Shown here piece by piece: positions 13,001 through 20,872 of a DNA stretch of 29,141 nucleotides. Position numbers and translations under genes: made by a program. Source of the stretch: Choristocarpus tenellus KU-1152 (taxonomy: Eukaryota > Phaeophyceae); contig CAXNAD020000113.1 in NCBI GenBank assembly GCA_964200185.2, forward strand, positions 1 to 29,141, given 5' to 3'. Numbering within the stretch: the first letter of the stretch is position 1; each line of letters begins with the position of its first letter. Below the pieces are notes generated by a model. It was not told where the DNA came from and made no database searches. It saw only the letters and a program-made list of their open reading frames with translations.

Positions 13001-14117
13001 CAAAAAACATGTAGAAATGTTTCATTACGGTGAAGTGGAAGGATTGTTTCATGGGTTTATTGCAACTTGTCCTCGACATATTTTTCTCAAACCTCCACTG
13101 TGTTCTCATTGGCCATTTCTCTCCCTACAACTGCATCCCTTTCGAAGGTATTATATTGGCACCACAACAAACAGCTTTGCTTGCTCTCCAATATGATAGT
13201 GCACTCTCTCCCCAGAGATACGTCTAGGAAGGTGAACTGCGACAGAACCCCACACCATTCGACCCAGCAGGTACGAATGAGCCCAAGCAAGAGACTGAGA
13301 CAGTACATGGAAGAAGTCCCTAAAACTCAAATATCGCGTACCTGACACAACCAAAGCATGTTGAGCACTGAAAATATCACCCACGCACAATACAAACAGT
13401 AACACAGGGAGGTACTCTGATAGTACCTCCTGGACCATGGCTGTCACGGCCTTGCTATGCTGCCCTCTCCTCTTGGAGATGAGAGTTAAGGAAGCGTTGA
13501 GTTGTGCCCAATCCTCACACTTGCGGCAGAGCCTTATCGCTGTCAGCACCACCTCCTTCAGGTTGGAATAGTCATTCCCCACTCTGCACAAACGCTCCAC
13601 GCTCATCAATAAGTCCAGACCCTCTGCGAGTTTGCCACTCTAGCGAAAGCGCATGACCAAAATGACCAGGAATGGTGGAGGCAATGTTACTAGAATAAGG
13701 GGGAGTATCTCATAGAGCTTCAAAATCTGACGAGCACCAGAACGCGTGATGGGAGTTGAGTAGGACGGCGACCAAGAGGCCTGTCAGTCAACGCCATTGC
13801 CTTTCACCGTGATTTCGATCGATTACCTTTTTTTCATCTACAATTCAATGTTTAGCGAAATATAATGAGAGTTCACATTTCATCCATGCACAAGGAAGCA
13901 CCCAAAAGGCGAACGATGATTTCGAGCACCTTGAAACAAAACCATTCAAATACCCGTTCTCCGAGAAACATGCGGCATCGATCCCATCCCTAGTAGTAGC
14001 CAACAGCTGATGCTGCAATGTATAATGATCGGTTACCTCGGCGAGCTTGGTAGCTTCTGGTATCTTGGCGGTGACATCAGCTGTAAAATCCTTGCGCTCT
14101 TCTAGTCGGTCCCCCAT
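1033..14117 (-). CDS. RPN5: 26S proteasome regulatory lid subunit Rpn5 (PSMD12), 11 exons
   Basis: Rpn5 is a PCI-domain scaffold of the 19S lid, in the proteasome that degrades ubiquitinated proteins in nucleus and cytosol. Minus-strand exons: 14117-14037, 13639-13427, 12676-12545, 11207-11094, 10211-10110, 7924-7859, 6783-6604, 4711-4599, 3196-3060, 1918-1830, 1134-1033 (stop TAA 1035-1033). The joined frame is 442 residues, against about 445 in yeast and 456 in human. Family landmarks in order: I-P-E-A-T-K-L-A (19-26), L-I-S-K-R-R-G-Q near residue 78, [14 protein letters not shown] near 124-137, [12 protein letters not shown] near 161-172, K-K-D-Y-I-R near 187-192, V-L-F-L-V-L-S-P-F near 264-272, then the PCI winged-helix part [10 protein letters not shown] and [12 protein letters not shown] (about 346-401) and a C-terminal helix (410-442). 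Introns are all GT-AG; phases are 0 except intron 8 (phase 2) and intron 9 (phase 1). The start is the first in-frame ATG of exon 1; the frame is open a little further upstream but only from a GTG. CSN4 is the nearest alternative family, but the V-E-T-Y-G and L-S-K-R-R-x-Q signatures favour Rpn5. Confidence 0.95.
1138..1155 (-). promoter_or_regulatory. Telomere-like repeat acting as 3' splice-site region of the last intron
   Basis: On the RPN5 transcript strand this is three CCCTAA-type units ending in CTAG, immediately followed by CAG and the first codon ATT of exon 11. The tract supplies the pyrimidine-rich stretch and one possible AG. Whether exon 11 begins after TAG (adding one Gln) or after CAG cannot be decided from sequence; homology to Rpn5 fits either. 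Confidence 0.75.
1792..1808. repeat. Telomere-like tract (CCCTAA on plus)
   Basis: Two and a half perfect CCCTAA units within intron 10, just inside the donor of exon 10. Confidence 0.9.
1919..3059 (-). other. RPN5 intron 9 (1141 bp)
   Basis: Donor GTATGT, acceptor CCTAAAG. Contains telomere-like tracts at 2054-2069 and a degenerate one near 2732-2746 (CCCTAG/CCCTAA). Otherwise A-rich on plus, with no coding potential that I can support. Confidence 0.85.
3197..4598 (-). other. RPN5 intron 8 (1402 bp)
   Basis: Donor GTGTGT, acceptor GGTAG. Contains TTAGGG-type sequence near 3228-3244 and 3773-3787 and CCCTAA-type near 3283-3293, 4240-4256, 4323-4333, 4111-4128 and 4501-4516, so both orientations occur in one intron. 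An (AC)n microsatellite lies at 3381-3392. No gene seen. Confidence 0.85.
4111..4128. repeat. Telomere-like tract (CCCTAA on plus)
   Basis: Nearly three perfect CCCTAA units inside RPN5 intron 8. Confidence 0.9.
4712..6603 (-). other. RPN5 intron 7 (1892 bp)
   Basis: Donor GTGAGC, acceptor TTGTCAG. Telomere-like tracts: 4780-4794 and 4859-4870 (CCCTAA), 4911-4922, 5358-5385 and 5474-5487 (TTAGGG), about 5550-5564, 5977-5985 and 6080-6093 (CCCTAA). A poly-A run of 14 lies near 6196-6209. No gene seen. Confidence 0.85.
5358..5385. repeat. Longest G-rich telomere-like tract on plus, five GGG runs
   Basis: GGG runs separated by TTA, TTA, TTA and ATA. This satisfies the four-run rule for an intramolecular G-quadruplex on the plus (non-transcribed) strand. 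Located in RPN5 intron 7. Confidence 0.9.
6784..7858 (-). other. RPN5 intron 6 (1075 bp)
   Basis: Donor GTGAGG, acceptor CCTCAG. Contains one TTAGGG-type tract (7178-7190), a G-run at about 7521-7536 and a hexamer repeat at its 3' end (6790-6822). Short ATC/AAATC repeats occur at 7115-7140. No gene seen. Confidence 0.85.
6790..6822 (-). repeat. Hexamer repeat (CTGCCC/CTGTCC)n forming the polypyrimidine tract of intron 6
   Basis: On plus it reads as about five units of GGGCAG or GGACAG. On the RPN5 transcript it is a pyrimidine-rich hexamer array ending directly at the CTCAG acceptor of exon 7. A simple repeat of the same unit size as the telomere-like tracts thus sits at a splice site. Confidence 0.85.
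8292..8321. repeat. Telomere-like tract, five CCCTAA-type units, one variant CCCTAG
   Basis: Runs of CCC separated by TAA or TAG, in RPN5 intron 5. The complementary strand, which is the RPN5 transcript sense, is G-rich here. Confidence 0.9.
8467..8490. repeat. Telomere-like tract (TTAGGG on plus), first unit variant CTAGGG
   Basis: Three to four units in RPN5 intron 5, 150 bp from an array of the opposite orientation. Confidence 0.9.
9010..9352. mobile_element. Rearranged foldback MITE in RPN5 intron 5
   Basis: Two half-elements lie in direct orientation. Bases 9010 to about 9170 match the reverse complement of the right half of the intact copy at 23158-23405. Bases 9251 to about 9352 match its left half. 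Each half begins with the terminal motif AAAGTATCTTAGAG. The intact copy has these ends inverted, so this copy is a rearranged or nested derivative. No coding capacity. Confidence 0.75.
9468..9486. repeat. Telomere-like tract (TTAGGG on plus)
   Basis: Three units in RPN5 intron 5. Confidence 0.9.
9606..9628. repeat. Telomere-like tract, four perfect CCCTAA units
   Basis: Perfect array in RPN5 intron 5. The RPN5 transcript sense is (TTAGGG)4, so the pre-mRNA could form an RNA G-quadruplex. Confidence 0.9.
10212..11093 (-). other. RPN5 intron 4 (882 bp), free of telomere-like tracts
   Basis: Donor GTAGGG, acceptor TTTTCAG. Very A/T-rich, with a short direct repeat (TTGATTGATTCTTGATTGATT) at 10971-10991. 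Unlike its neighbours it has no CCCTAA pair. No gene seen. Confidence 0.8.
11208..12544 (-). other. RPN5 intron 3 (1337 bp)
   Basis: Donor GTTTTT, acceptor TGTTCAG. Telomere-like tracts at 11251-11259, 11280-11293, 11637-11658, 11991-12001 and 12492-12506 (the first in transcript order). A G-rich low-complexity run lies at 11890-11918. No gene seen. Confidence 0.85.
11637..11658. repeat. Telomere-like tract (CCCTAA on plus)
   Basis: Three and a half units in RPN5 intron 3. Confidence 0.9.
12677..13426 (-). other. RPN5 intron 2 (750 bp), no telomere-like tracts
   Basis: Donor GTACTA, acceptor TGTGCAG. Several overlapping open frames occur on both strands (12975-13345), but they have no motif and fall inside a well supported intron. 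The exon 2 frame also reads on into this intron without an early stop. Confidence 0.8.
13640..14036 (-). other. RPN5 intron 1 (397 bp), no telomere-like tracts
   Basis: Donor GTAACC, acceptor CGCTAG. It is the shortest intron of the gene and higher in GC than the later introns. No gene seen. Confidence 0.8.
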
Positions 14118-14186
14118 TGCTCCAACAAGGGATGTATAGCCCGGAATTCTCCCTCGCACAGACGCTACAAGCTTCTCGCGTTTAAG
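14118..14186. promoter_or_regulatory. Putative divergent promoter between RPN5 and a plus-strand transcript
   Basis: The RPN5 ATG is at 14117 on minus. On plus, a strong donor GTAAGT begins at 14187 and another, GTAAGA, at 14299, which suggests a plus-strand transcript with a non-coding first exon starting within or just left of this interval. No TATA box is evident. A plus-strand ATG at 14132 opens only a short frame that stops at the donor. The evidence is positional only. Confidence 0.35.
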
Positions 14187-14529
14187 GTAAGTACGAGAAA
14201 ATGTCCAGCAATATGTCCCTCCTGCTCGTTCCCTCCTCTCCCCTCAACACACCCTGTATTTGATCTCTGTTTGTAAGAGGGAACTCTGAAGACCTAAGGT
14301 AAGACCAATCGGTTTGGAACTCCCGTCTTTAGTTCATTTGATGTTTTATGTCGATCTAGTTCTTAGATACTACATTTTGGGTAACCTAGAAATGAAGGCT
14401 GTGATCCTCCTAAGGTGTGTTATGCTGTTGATAGGGAGCAATTCCGGATCAGGTTTCCTTGAAGTAGCGCGAGGTGGCTTTCATGGGAAGTGCTGGGCGA
14501 GTTCTTGTTTCTTGACCTCTGCAAAGAAG
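14187..14529 (+). other. Leader/intron region of the plus-strand candidate gene
   Basis: Contains donors at 14187 and 14299 and an open frame from 14314 that runs in frame into the 14530 exon without an ATG near its start. I see no recognisable domain. Confidence 0.35.
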
Positions 14530-15748
14530 ATGAGAGGTCGATCTAGTTTGCACATGATGGAGCAACTGCAAACAGTCTCTATCACCTTCAAGCCCGCGGA
14601 CATAGAGGTGGGTTCATCTTGAAATAATTACTCGCTTCAATTCGCTCTGTCCAGGTGAGATATCATTGGCACAACATGGTGTGTTGTCTTGTGACCGTGT
14701 CCCATTCCGTGCTCTTCCTTCCAGACTACTTGCGCCGCAGGAGAGAATTTGCTTGAAGTCGCCGGAAGGTGTGTGAATTGAACTTAATGGGAAATTCTTG
14801 TGTTCCGTGTGGTCACGATCAACGATCTCGAAGGTATCTAAGGATTGTGGGACGGGTTGATATATCTTGGTTATTTTGACACCAAACCTAGTAGATCCTG
14901 CTTGAGATTTCTTGTTGAGTGCTTTCTCCTTCAACTCCTTATTCCCTTATTCCAATTAGTGTTGCACAGTATATAGGCTACAGCGGTTCTGTTACGTCCT
15001 TTACGTCCTCAGTCATGCTTCATGGGGAAAAAACGCGCCAAGACCTTAACACCCTTCACCCAAGTAGGTGTTCTGGTATGATTGAAGACAGCAAGAATCC
15101 TTTTTGCCACGATGGGGGATGCTACAACTGTGAAGTGGAAGTGGAGGAAGCAGATGAATTGGTGCGATTATGTTGATCGTCCTGATAGGACAAAGTCAAT
15201 AGAGGGGACCGTCTCCACATGTGCCATGGTTTCCTTGAGTAGCGTCATAGCCTATCATTTCCAGGTCAATATACCAGTAGGAGTTATTTATGCTAGATCT
15301 AGGCAAAATTTTCTCGAATGGAGATCCTCACCCCTTCCATGCTGCAGTCTACTCCAGGATACATGAAAGTGCCTTGTACAGTACATGGTACAGAGACAAT
15401 TGTTTATTGTTTTCTTCCCTGTCCTCGACTCAAACTCCTTCAAACTTTGTGTACCAGCAATTATTAACCCTAACCTCTAGTTGTAGATATCCTCATGATC
15501 ACATGTGCAATGCTTCTTCCTGCTACCACAGGGACTCAACGACAATGTAGTCCGTGCATGTCTCTTCAAGGTGCCCCCTCAGGCCAAGAAGCTGACCCTT
15601 CTTCAGGTAGGCTGTGCGCTCTCTCTGTCTCTGTTTCTGTCTCTGTCTCTCTCGCAGCTGGTGGATATTATGTTCCACTGTTCCGGTGTGCATAACATTA
15701 TTTCTATTTGTTTTATGCTATGAAGATATTTCGAATCCTGACTTCATC
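14530..15748 (+). CDS. Candidate spliced gene with phosphodiesterase-like HxSDISNP motif (partial)
   Basis: Six small exons join in one frame with GT-AG borders: 14530-14607 (starts ATG), 14725-14768, 15092-15161, 15532-15606, 15658-15685 and 15726-15748. Splice phases agree at every join. The last three give K-K-L-T-L-L-Q, L-V-D-I-M-F-H-C-S, D-I-S-N-P. The string H-x-[AS]-D-[LI]-S-N-P is the hallmark of class I cyclic-nucleotide phosphodiesterases, where this Asp is a metal ligand and L-L-Q-x-x-x-H precedes it. Against this, I could not place the other PDE motifs (H-N-x-x-H-A, H-D-x-x-H-P-G, E-E-F-F-x-Q-G-D) in order. The last two introns are only 51 and 40 nt, far shorter than those of RPN5. 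The first exons (M-R-G-R-S-S-L-H-M-M-E) are not recognised. The gene may be incomplete, wrongly joined in part, or decayed. Confidence 0.35.
15610..15657 (+). repeat. (CTCTGT)n hexamer tract at a plus-strand 3' splice site
   Basis: An imperfect CTCTGT/CTGTCT array ends in CTCGCAG, the acceptor of the candidate exon at 15658. It parallels the hexamer polypyrimidine tract of RPN5 intron 6. Confidence 0.7.
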
Positions 15749-16903
15749 GTGAAGAATATAGATACAGTATTTTCATGTTTCATTATCATACCTCTGCCTG
15801 GTTCCCATGTGTTCCTAACCCTTCACAACTGGTGTAGTGTCTCATTCTGTCCATCCTCCTACTCTATCATTGAAATTCCAGCGTTAAAAGTATACCTCAC
15901 ATTAGTAGTGAGTGAACAATCTCCTGCATTTTTTCCCTAGTACAATCACCACCATAAACGTTTTGACTGCTGTAGTGTTTCTTCTGGTCTTGCTATCTTG
16001 CCCTTCTGTATTTACCCCCCAGCATACCGCACTTGTAGCTGCTTCTTCAACTTCAGCAACCCAACAGACGTGCTTGCCCCGATGTCCCTTTTGCCTGTTG
16101 AATTCTCATGTAGATGAACAGTGATGACGCCTTCGATGGCATGGTGTGACCAATATTGGTATGTGCAGCAGGGTCCGTATCTCCCAATGGTAAATAGAGT
16201 AGAGTAGTGGATACAAAGCTGATATTATTGTATGTGTGAGGATGATGTTGCACATGGGTGTCATTTTGAAGAGTATGAAGTACGGAGGCAATAGTATGTT
16301 TTTTTCTACATCTTGTAGCAGTTGCTTGCTGGTAGTTTCCATTCATTCACTAATTACTTAAGATTAGAATTATCCCTGGTAAACGATGAGACATGCAGTA
16401 GGTAAGGTTCTCGGAAGATGTTTGTAATCAAGTCAAGCTTTTCTTTTCTTTTGCTGTACCAACCCTACCCTCAGCCTCGTATCCTCTATATGGTGGGGCC
16501 AAACTGGTCGGGTTCCAAAGACCTTATTTTTTTCTGACTCCTTTTGTGTGAACAACTAGATGTTGAGTGCAAGATTGATCTTTCAAGTTAACTGAAGATG
16601 TTCTCAAGGGATATAAATGTGCAAGGCAAACATCCAGTCCCTCTGAATGGCAGCTTGTAGTTGTGCTGCACAGAGGCACATTTCAGTCTGCTCCACTAAT
16701 ACACGGGTGTTTGGTGATCCAGATTACTATGATATAGGGCATGCTCTGATACCTGTAGAACTAACACTCACTATGGATTTCTAATACGTTGGAGTAATTG
16801 TTAGGTGTTGATCACCACGCAAGCTAGATTCGGGTGGTTCAACCCAGATTGGGTGTAAATGTCCTCCCTTTCTTCCTCAAATTAAGCCAAGGATGCCCCA
16901 CAG
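15749..16903. other. Unassigned stretch of the plus-strand gene region
   Basis: There is one exon-like block around 16023-16124 with acceptors at 16021 and 16055. It reads F-N-F-S-N-P-T-D-V-L-A-P-M in one frame, but I could not join it in phase. Nothing else is supported. Confidence 0.3.
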
Positions 16904-16991
16904 GCTGGCACACTGCATGCTCGAAATTAATACAACACTTCATGATCTCTTCCCCCACTCATGGCTTGTTTCTCTGCTTTTAAAAACCGTT
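16904..16991 (+). CDS. Candidate exon, product not recognised
   Basis: Bounded by CCCCACAG and a strong GTGAGT donor. The frame reads L-A-H-C-M-L-E-I-N-T-T-L-H-D-L-F-P-H, an amphipathic, protein-like sequence ending in L-L-L-K-T-V at phase 0. The next candidate exon starts in phase 0, so the two can be joined. No family identified. Confidence 0.35.
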
Positions 16992-17256
16992 GTGAGTACA
17001 CCATGTCCAGTACTCTCCTTGACTTTTGCTGTGGTCCCAAAACAACATATCAGTATGGACAGAGAAGTGCCTCAAGGCATTACAATGATAGTTTAGTGGT
17101 CAGGTGTTGCTTGTATCAACAAGGCTCGATATCATAATTGAAGCTGAAATTGTAGCAACAGGCAAAGTATCCTCTAATGAAGCAAGCCTCAACATCCTGA
17201 CATCACCATGTTGAAAATCACAGGAACTGTGTCTTACATTCCCTCCTCCATTCTAG

Positions 17257-17398
17257 CAGTCCGTGACAAAGAAGCAGTCAGATCTAGTCACACAGCTCGT
17301 TTTCTTAGGGTTAGGGTTAGTGTGGTGTGAGATACCAGAACATGCTCCAGGAGATAAACTTGATCTTCAAGAAGAAGAGTCAAGTATCCGCATGCGAG
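17257..17398 (+). CDS. Candidate exon pair (17257-17295 and 17351-17398), product not recognised
   Basis: The first block follows TTCTAG and reads Q-S-V-T-K-K-Q-S-D-L-V-T-Q-L before a GTTTTC donor. The second follows CTCCAG and reads E-I-N-L-I-F-K-K-K-S-Q-V-S-A-C-E before GTGAAG. Both are phase 0. The tiny intron between them carries a TTAGGG tract (17305-17320), as RPN5 introns do. The product is unknown, and a read-through of this stretch as a single frame is also open. Confidence 0.3.
17305..17320. repeat. Telomere-like tract (TTAGGG on plus) outside RPN5
   Basis: Two and a half units, the only clear multi-unit tract right of 12.5 kb. It falls in a candidate intron of the plus-strand gene. 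Confidence 0.85.
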
Positions 17399-17893
17399 GT
17401 GAAGGTATTGCAATATATTTGAAGGATTAATATTTGAGGTGTTTTTCTAGTGCTGTAGAGTAGATTGAGAGATATATGTGGAGAGTTCATATAAACATGG
17501 AACAAACCAAAAAAAATCTCGATTGGAATCGAAATGTCCCCAGATTGCACAAGTAAGGTATGAGAAGTGCTTGGTGTGACCGTGATGTAAGAAAATTCCT
17601 ACAGAGAATACAGGATAGATACGAGGATCTATATTCTTCTAATCTTTCCGTTTTACTCTAGTGTCGTGAATCGTGGATAAGATTAGATAAAATCCCAAGG
17701 AATCCAGATCGAAACCCAGGCCACTCATTATCCGAATGTTTCTTATTTTCTCCCTACTTTCGAATGTGTTTGAAAACAAGCGAATCACTAAACACTTCCT
17801 CGACTCTAAGGCATGATGACAATACCTGGATTTTGAGGAAAGTGGGAGTGAGTGTCTACCTAGGTCAGGTTTCCGACGTTGTCCTATTTGCAG
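17399..17893. other. No gene supported
   Basis: A 155-residue minus-strand open frame overlaps here (17639-18106), but it has no motif and is opposed by a better plus-strand exon candidate. Nothing else is recognised. Confidence 0.4.
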
Positions 17894-17974
17894 GGACATA
17901 CCCTCCTTCGTGCCAAGAATGATGGTAGAGAAGCTGGAGGGTGAGGATGAAAGCTCACGACTGAGCAGCAGAAA
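17894..17974 (+). CDS. Candidate exon, product not recognised
   Basis: Acceptor TTTGCAG, donor GTGAGG. The open frame reads D-I-P-S-F-V-P-R-M-M-V-E-K-L-E-G-E-D-E-S, charged and protein-like, and ends at phase 2. I cannot join it in phase to the exon ending at 17398, so at least one exon is missing if they belong together. Confidence 0.3.
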
Positions 17975-18429
17975 GTGAGGTATATGAAGTCCGCTAGATA
18001 GAGGGAGGAATCTCATTCTTCCTTCACGTAGTTTACGTAAGGGAGAGAATGCCCCATAGATACCGAAAATGTTGGGACTGTTCCCACTGTAGGGTCCTGC
18101 ACACACTCACGCACTTTCAATGTTGAGAGGGGACCACCCCACTGGAAAAAAACAGAAGGGATTCATAAAATGTACCCTTGCAGTTGTGTGTTAGAGCTTT
18201 GGCTGGTGGTGGTGTGGTAGTGTGGTGGTCGAACTCATTGTGATAGAGCATTTGCGGATGCAGAATGGTTTGAAGTTGTGGCTCTCAAATGTGCTGCAGG
18301 GCTCGTAATAATTGGTCCTTGTAGTGGGGCTTAGTATGGCCAGGTTGACAGGTAGTGGGAGAGGTTTTCAAACTTGCCTCACCAGGTCAAATTTGCCTGC
18401 TCAAGTCTTGTAGTTCATGCTACAGACAG

Positions 18430-18620
18430 GTGGAGAAAGAACACAACTTCCCAACAACTGCGAATATTCCCACCCCGAAATTACACAAACTGGACCCAGA
18501 AAATGGTCAGCTCTTCATCTTCCTGTGATGCCTGACTGATGCGGATTTATAGGAGGTTGCCAAGGACGACAAAAGACGCACTGTCACCTGGAGATTGCGC
18601 AGTCACAGCAGTGTTGTGTA
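18430..18620 (+). CDS. Candidate 3' exons (18430-18507 and 18553-18620), product not recognised
   Basis: The first block follows ACAGACAG and is open in two frames. One joins the phase-2 end at 17974 as K-W-R-K-N-T-T-S-Q-Q and stops at a GTCAGC donor. The other reads V-E-K-E-H-N-F-P-T-T-A-N. The second block follows TTTATAG, reads E-V-A-K-D-D-K-R-R-T-V-T-W-R-L-R and reaches TAG at 18618. It could be the gene's end. No family recognised. Confidence 0.25.
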
Positions 18621-19642
18621 GCCACAGCCAAACAAATTGAATATACAAAAATTGTCATAACATTCATTCTGGGATAATCCCTCACATAGTTGTTCCTCAT
18701 AAATCATAAGCACAAAAAAATAAACACCATGAGATTCATACTTTAGCCTATCTGGTGATGGGAAAGGAGCATGAAAAGAAGAGCACCTCAACAAAAATTC
18801 GCCTTTGGCCCCAACCAGACGGGGATGTTCCTGTCTTATGGACCTCTGCGACAATCGACGCCCAGTCCTCTTTGCGCTCACCACCTTGTGGCCTTCACAG
18901 TTCTAATCAATTAAGCACGTAGAATTTCTTCAGATAATTAGGTATCAAGACCTTCTCTACCAAAATCATGTCAACTTACGATAACAAAATTTTGTATAGT
19001 TTCTTGAAGTAGAGTATCTTCGATCTAGAAGTAAATTGCCATGTCCCACCTAACATCACCATTTTTGACACATCAGAAAACCTGACTCCCAAAACTAGCA
19101 TCCCCCTTGAATATTTGACCATGTTCGACATGCGACCTCCATTATTCATGACAACATATTACGACCGTTTTGCTCTGTATCGTCTGTTTTGAGGACAATG
19201 TTCGGGGGCATTTAATCTGAAACATTTCATTATTTCCGTATGTGAGGTCTTAGTCCTTTCCCCCCCCAATAAATGTCCGTGGTCAGGGCAATGTTCGGCA
19301 ATCCTTCTTTGCTCTACAACATCTGTTATCCAGCAAATGCTCGAGTCCACCACTTACTCTACATGTTTTGTTCAAACACCCCTTTTTGGTCAGTTAGGTA
19401 ATTAGTCTTTCATAGAGTGGTCCGCTCATTATTTTCATCATCCACTCAATTTCTTTGGTCTTCTATGCAACTGCTCTATACGTACTCCAATCATACACCT
19501 TTATTCAGCAATTTCTTAGGAACTTTGGCATTTTATTCTGTAATGTTACATATATTGTATGCATTACGACTCTTACTCTGTATCTTCTATGAAATCAGCA
19601 TTTATTCTGTAAGGCTACCTATGTATTACTAATACCGTATAT
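18621..19642. other. No gene seen; diffuse repeats
   Basis: Loose repeated phrases (TTTATTCTGTA, TTACTCTGTATCTTCT, CATTACGAC) recur at about 19154-19190 and 19498-19615, suggesting an old degenerated duplication. A 71-residue frame (19417-19632) is low-complexity and hydrophobic through this repetition, not a convincing gene. Confidence 0.45.
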
Positions 19643-19785
19643 TGTTCGCACTTGTTAGAACGCGAGAAACAATGCTCGCATGATTCGCCTGTCACAAATG
19701 TTCATGTTTGCTAAAACATGAGAAGAAATGCTCGTGCTATTTGCCTGTAAGAGGTGTGCATGTGTTCCAAAACGCTCCACAAGCT
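19643..19785. repeat. 56-bp tandem repeat, about 2.5 units
   Basis: Units start at 19643, 19699 and 19755, each beginning TGTTCG/TGTTCA/TGTGCA and carrying an ATGCTCG core and GCCTGT near the end. Divergence between units is considerable. The second unit has a small palindrome (CATGTTT...AAACATG). Confidence 0.75.
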
Positions 19786-20533
19786 TACCATGATGGGGTA
19801 TGCAGCTCCAATCCATAAGAATGCATGTGGATCATGCTCGTACAAGGTTTCATGATTTACAAGTCGTCAAGTGTGACGCATCTCTTGCTTCGATTATTCA
19901 CCTCATACGTATCATCAGAGTATGAAAGGAAGTGGTCAACGATGTACCATCTCAATGGGGGACCAGAATGACCAAATAATAGAGAAATAGTCTAGGGTTA
20001 GAAGAAGAAATATCTAAAATCTAGGACTTTAAGGTCCTAATGAATTTTGTGCAACCGCCATCAAGGCATACCACATGCGCCCTAATATACTTGGGCTGCA
20101 GTACCTGACACAATAGTGGGATGTACATCAACAATCACAGCTTTTCCTTGGCATGCCACCTGTCCATGAAGCTCTATGTACAGTCAATCACGTACTTGTA
20201 ATACTTCTGTTGGTTTGTTGGCCTTGTATTGCATGCCTCACCGGCTATCCCCAACTTCTCGAGGTCATATTGCAGGAACATCCACAACCTATTTTCCTGT
20301 CCACATTAGTTCCATTTCCCATCTAAAACTCCCCCAAACATCGTCGGCTTTTGAAGTATCTCATTCCTCATGCCTTCCATTGAGGCTGGGATAAGGATAG
20401 CTCTGTTTTTCACAGATAATATTTTTGGGTAATATGGTATAGAGGTCTATAACAATACAATGACGAGATAATATCTCACACAATATAAACACAACTTCTT
20501 GATTCGTGCAAAGTGAGTGTCTAAACCAGAAAG
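19786..20533. other. No gene seen
   Basis: Short open frames only (20176-20394 plus). No splice-consistent chain or motif found. Confidence 0.45.
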
Positions 20534-20606
20534 GACCTCGTGGCCCAATGGATACGGCGCTGGCTTCCGACGCCAGAGACTGTGGGTTCGAGTCCCACCG
20601 AGGTCG
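20534..20606 (+). tRNA. tRNA-Arg (anticodon CCG)
   Basis: A complete 73-nt cloverleaf. The acceptor stem GACCTCG/CGAGGTC pairs perfectly with discriminator G. The anticodon stem CTGGC/GCCAG encloses the loop TTCCGAC, anticodon CCG, read CGG codons. The T arm is GTGGG-TTCGAGT-CCCAC. Internal promoters match the A box (TGGCCCAATGG) and B box (GGTTCGAGTCC), and a TTTT terminator follows at 20645. There is no intron and CCA is not encoded, as expected for a nuclear gene. It stands alone. Confidence 0.93.
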
Positions 20607-20872
20607 ACAAATGTCGGTTCGACGCCGCCTCAGAAAAACCAATCTTTTGTTGTGACCAAGGATGGACATGACTCACTTCCACCAACTTAAAACTTCGACG
20701 TATACTTTTGAAAATTTTCTTTCCTAAATTGCGGGCACTATCCTAACCTGTAGTCAGAGGCACCACAAACTGACCATTTGTTTTACTCACGAATTCTGGA
20801 TTATCATTATTATTTTTATTCTATGTTTGCATTCCTCCCTATTCTTTTTCTCCCCCCATTCTAACAACCCTT

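Noticed and set aside
12975-13345. Overlapping plus- and minus-strand frames as genes
   Set aside because: They lie mostly in RPN5 intron 2, and the minus-strand one is exon 2 read-through.
1033-14117. Identification as COP9 signalosome subunit CSN4, the Rpn5 paralogue
   Set aside because: The V-E-T-Y-G, L-S-K-R-R-x-Q and [10 protein letters not shown]-x-F signatures and the 442-residue length match Rpn5 throughout.
14530-15606. Reading the first plus-strand exons as mitochondrial ribosomal protein mL53
   Set aside because: Only a loose resemblance (V-S-I-T-F and an N-P-x-C segment); the later D-I-S-N-P motif points elsewhere.
17639-18106. The 155-residue minus-strand open frame, one of the longest in the window
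   Set aside because: It has no recognisable motif, is rich in Ser/Leu/Arg as expected of an antisense frame, and overlaps a plus-strand exon candidate with good splice sites.
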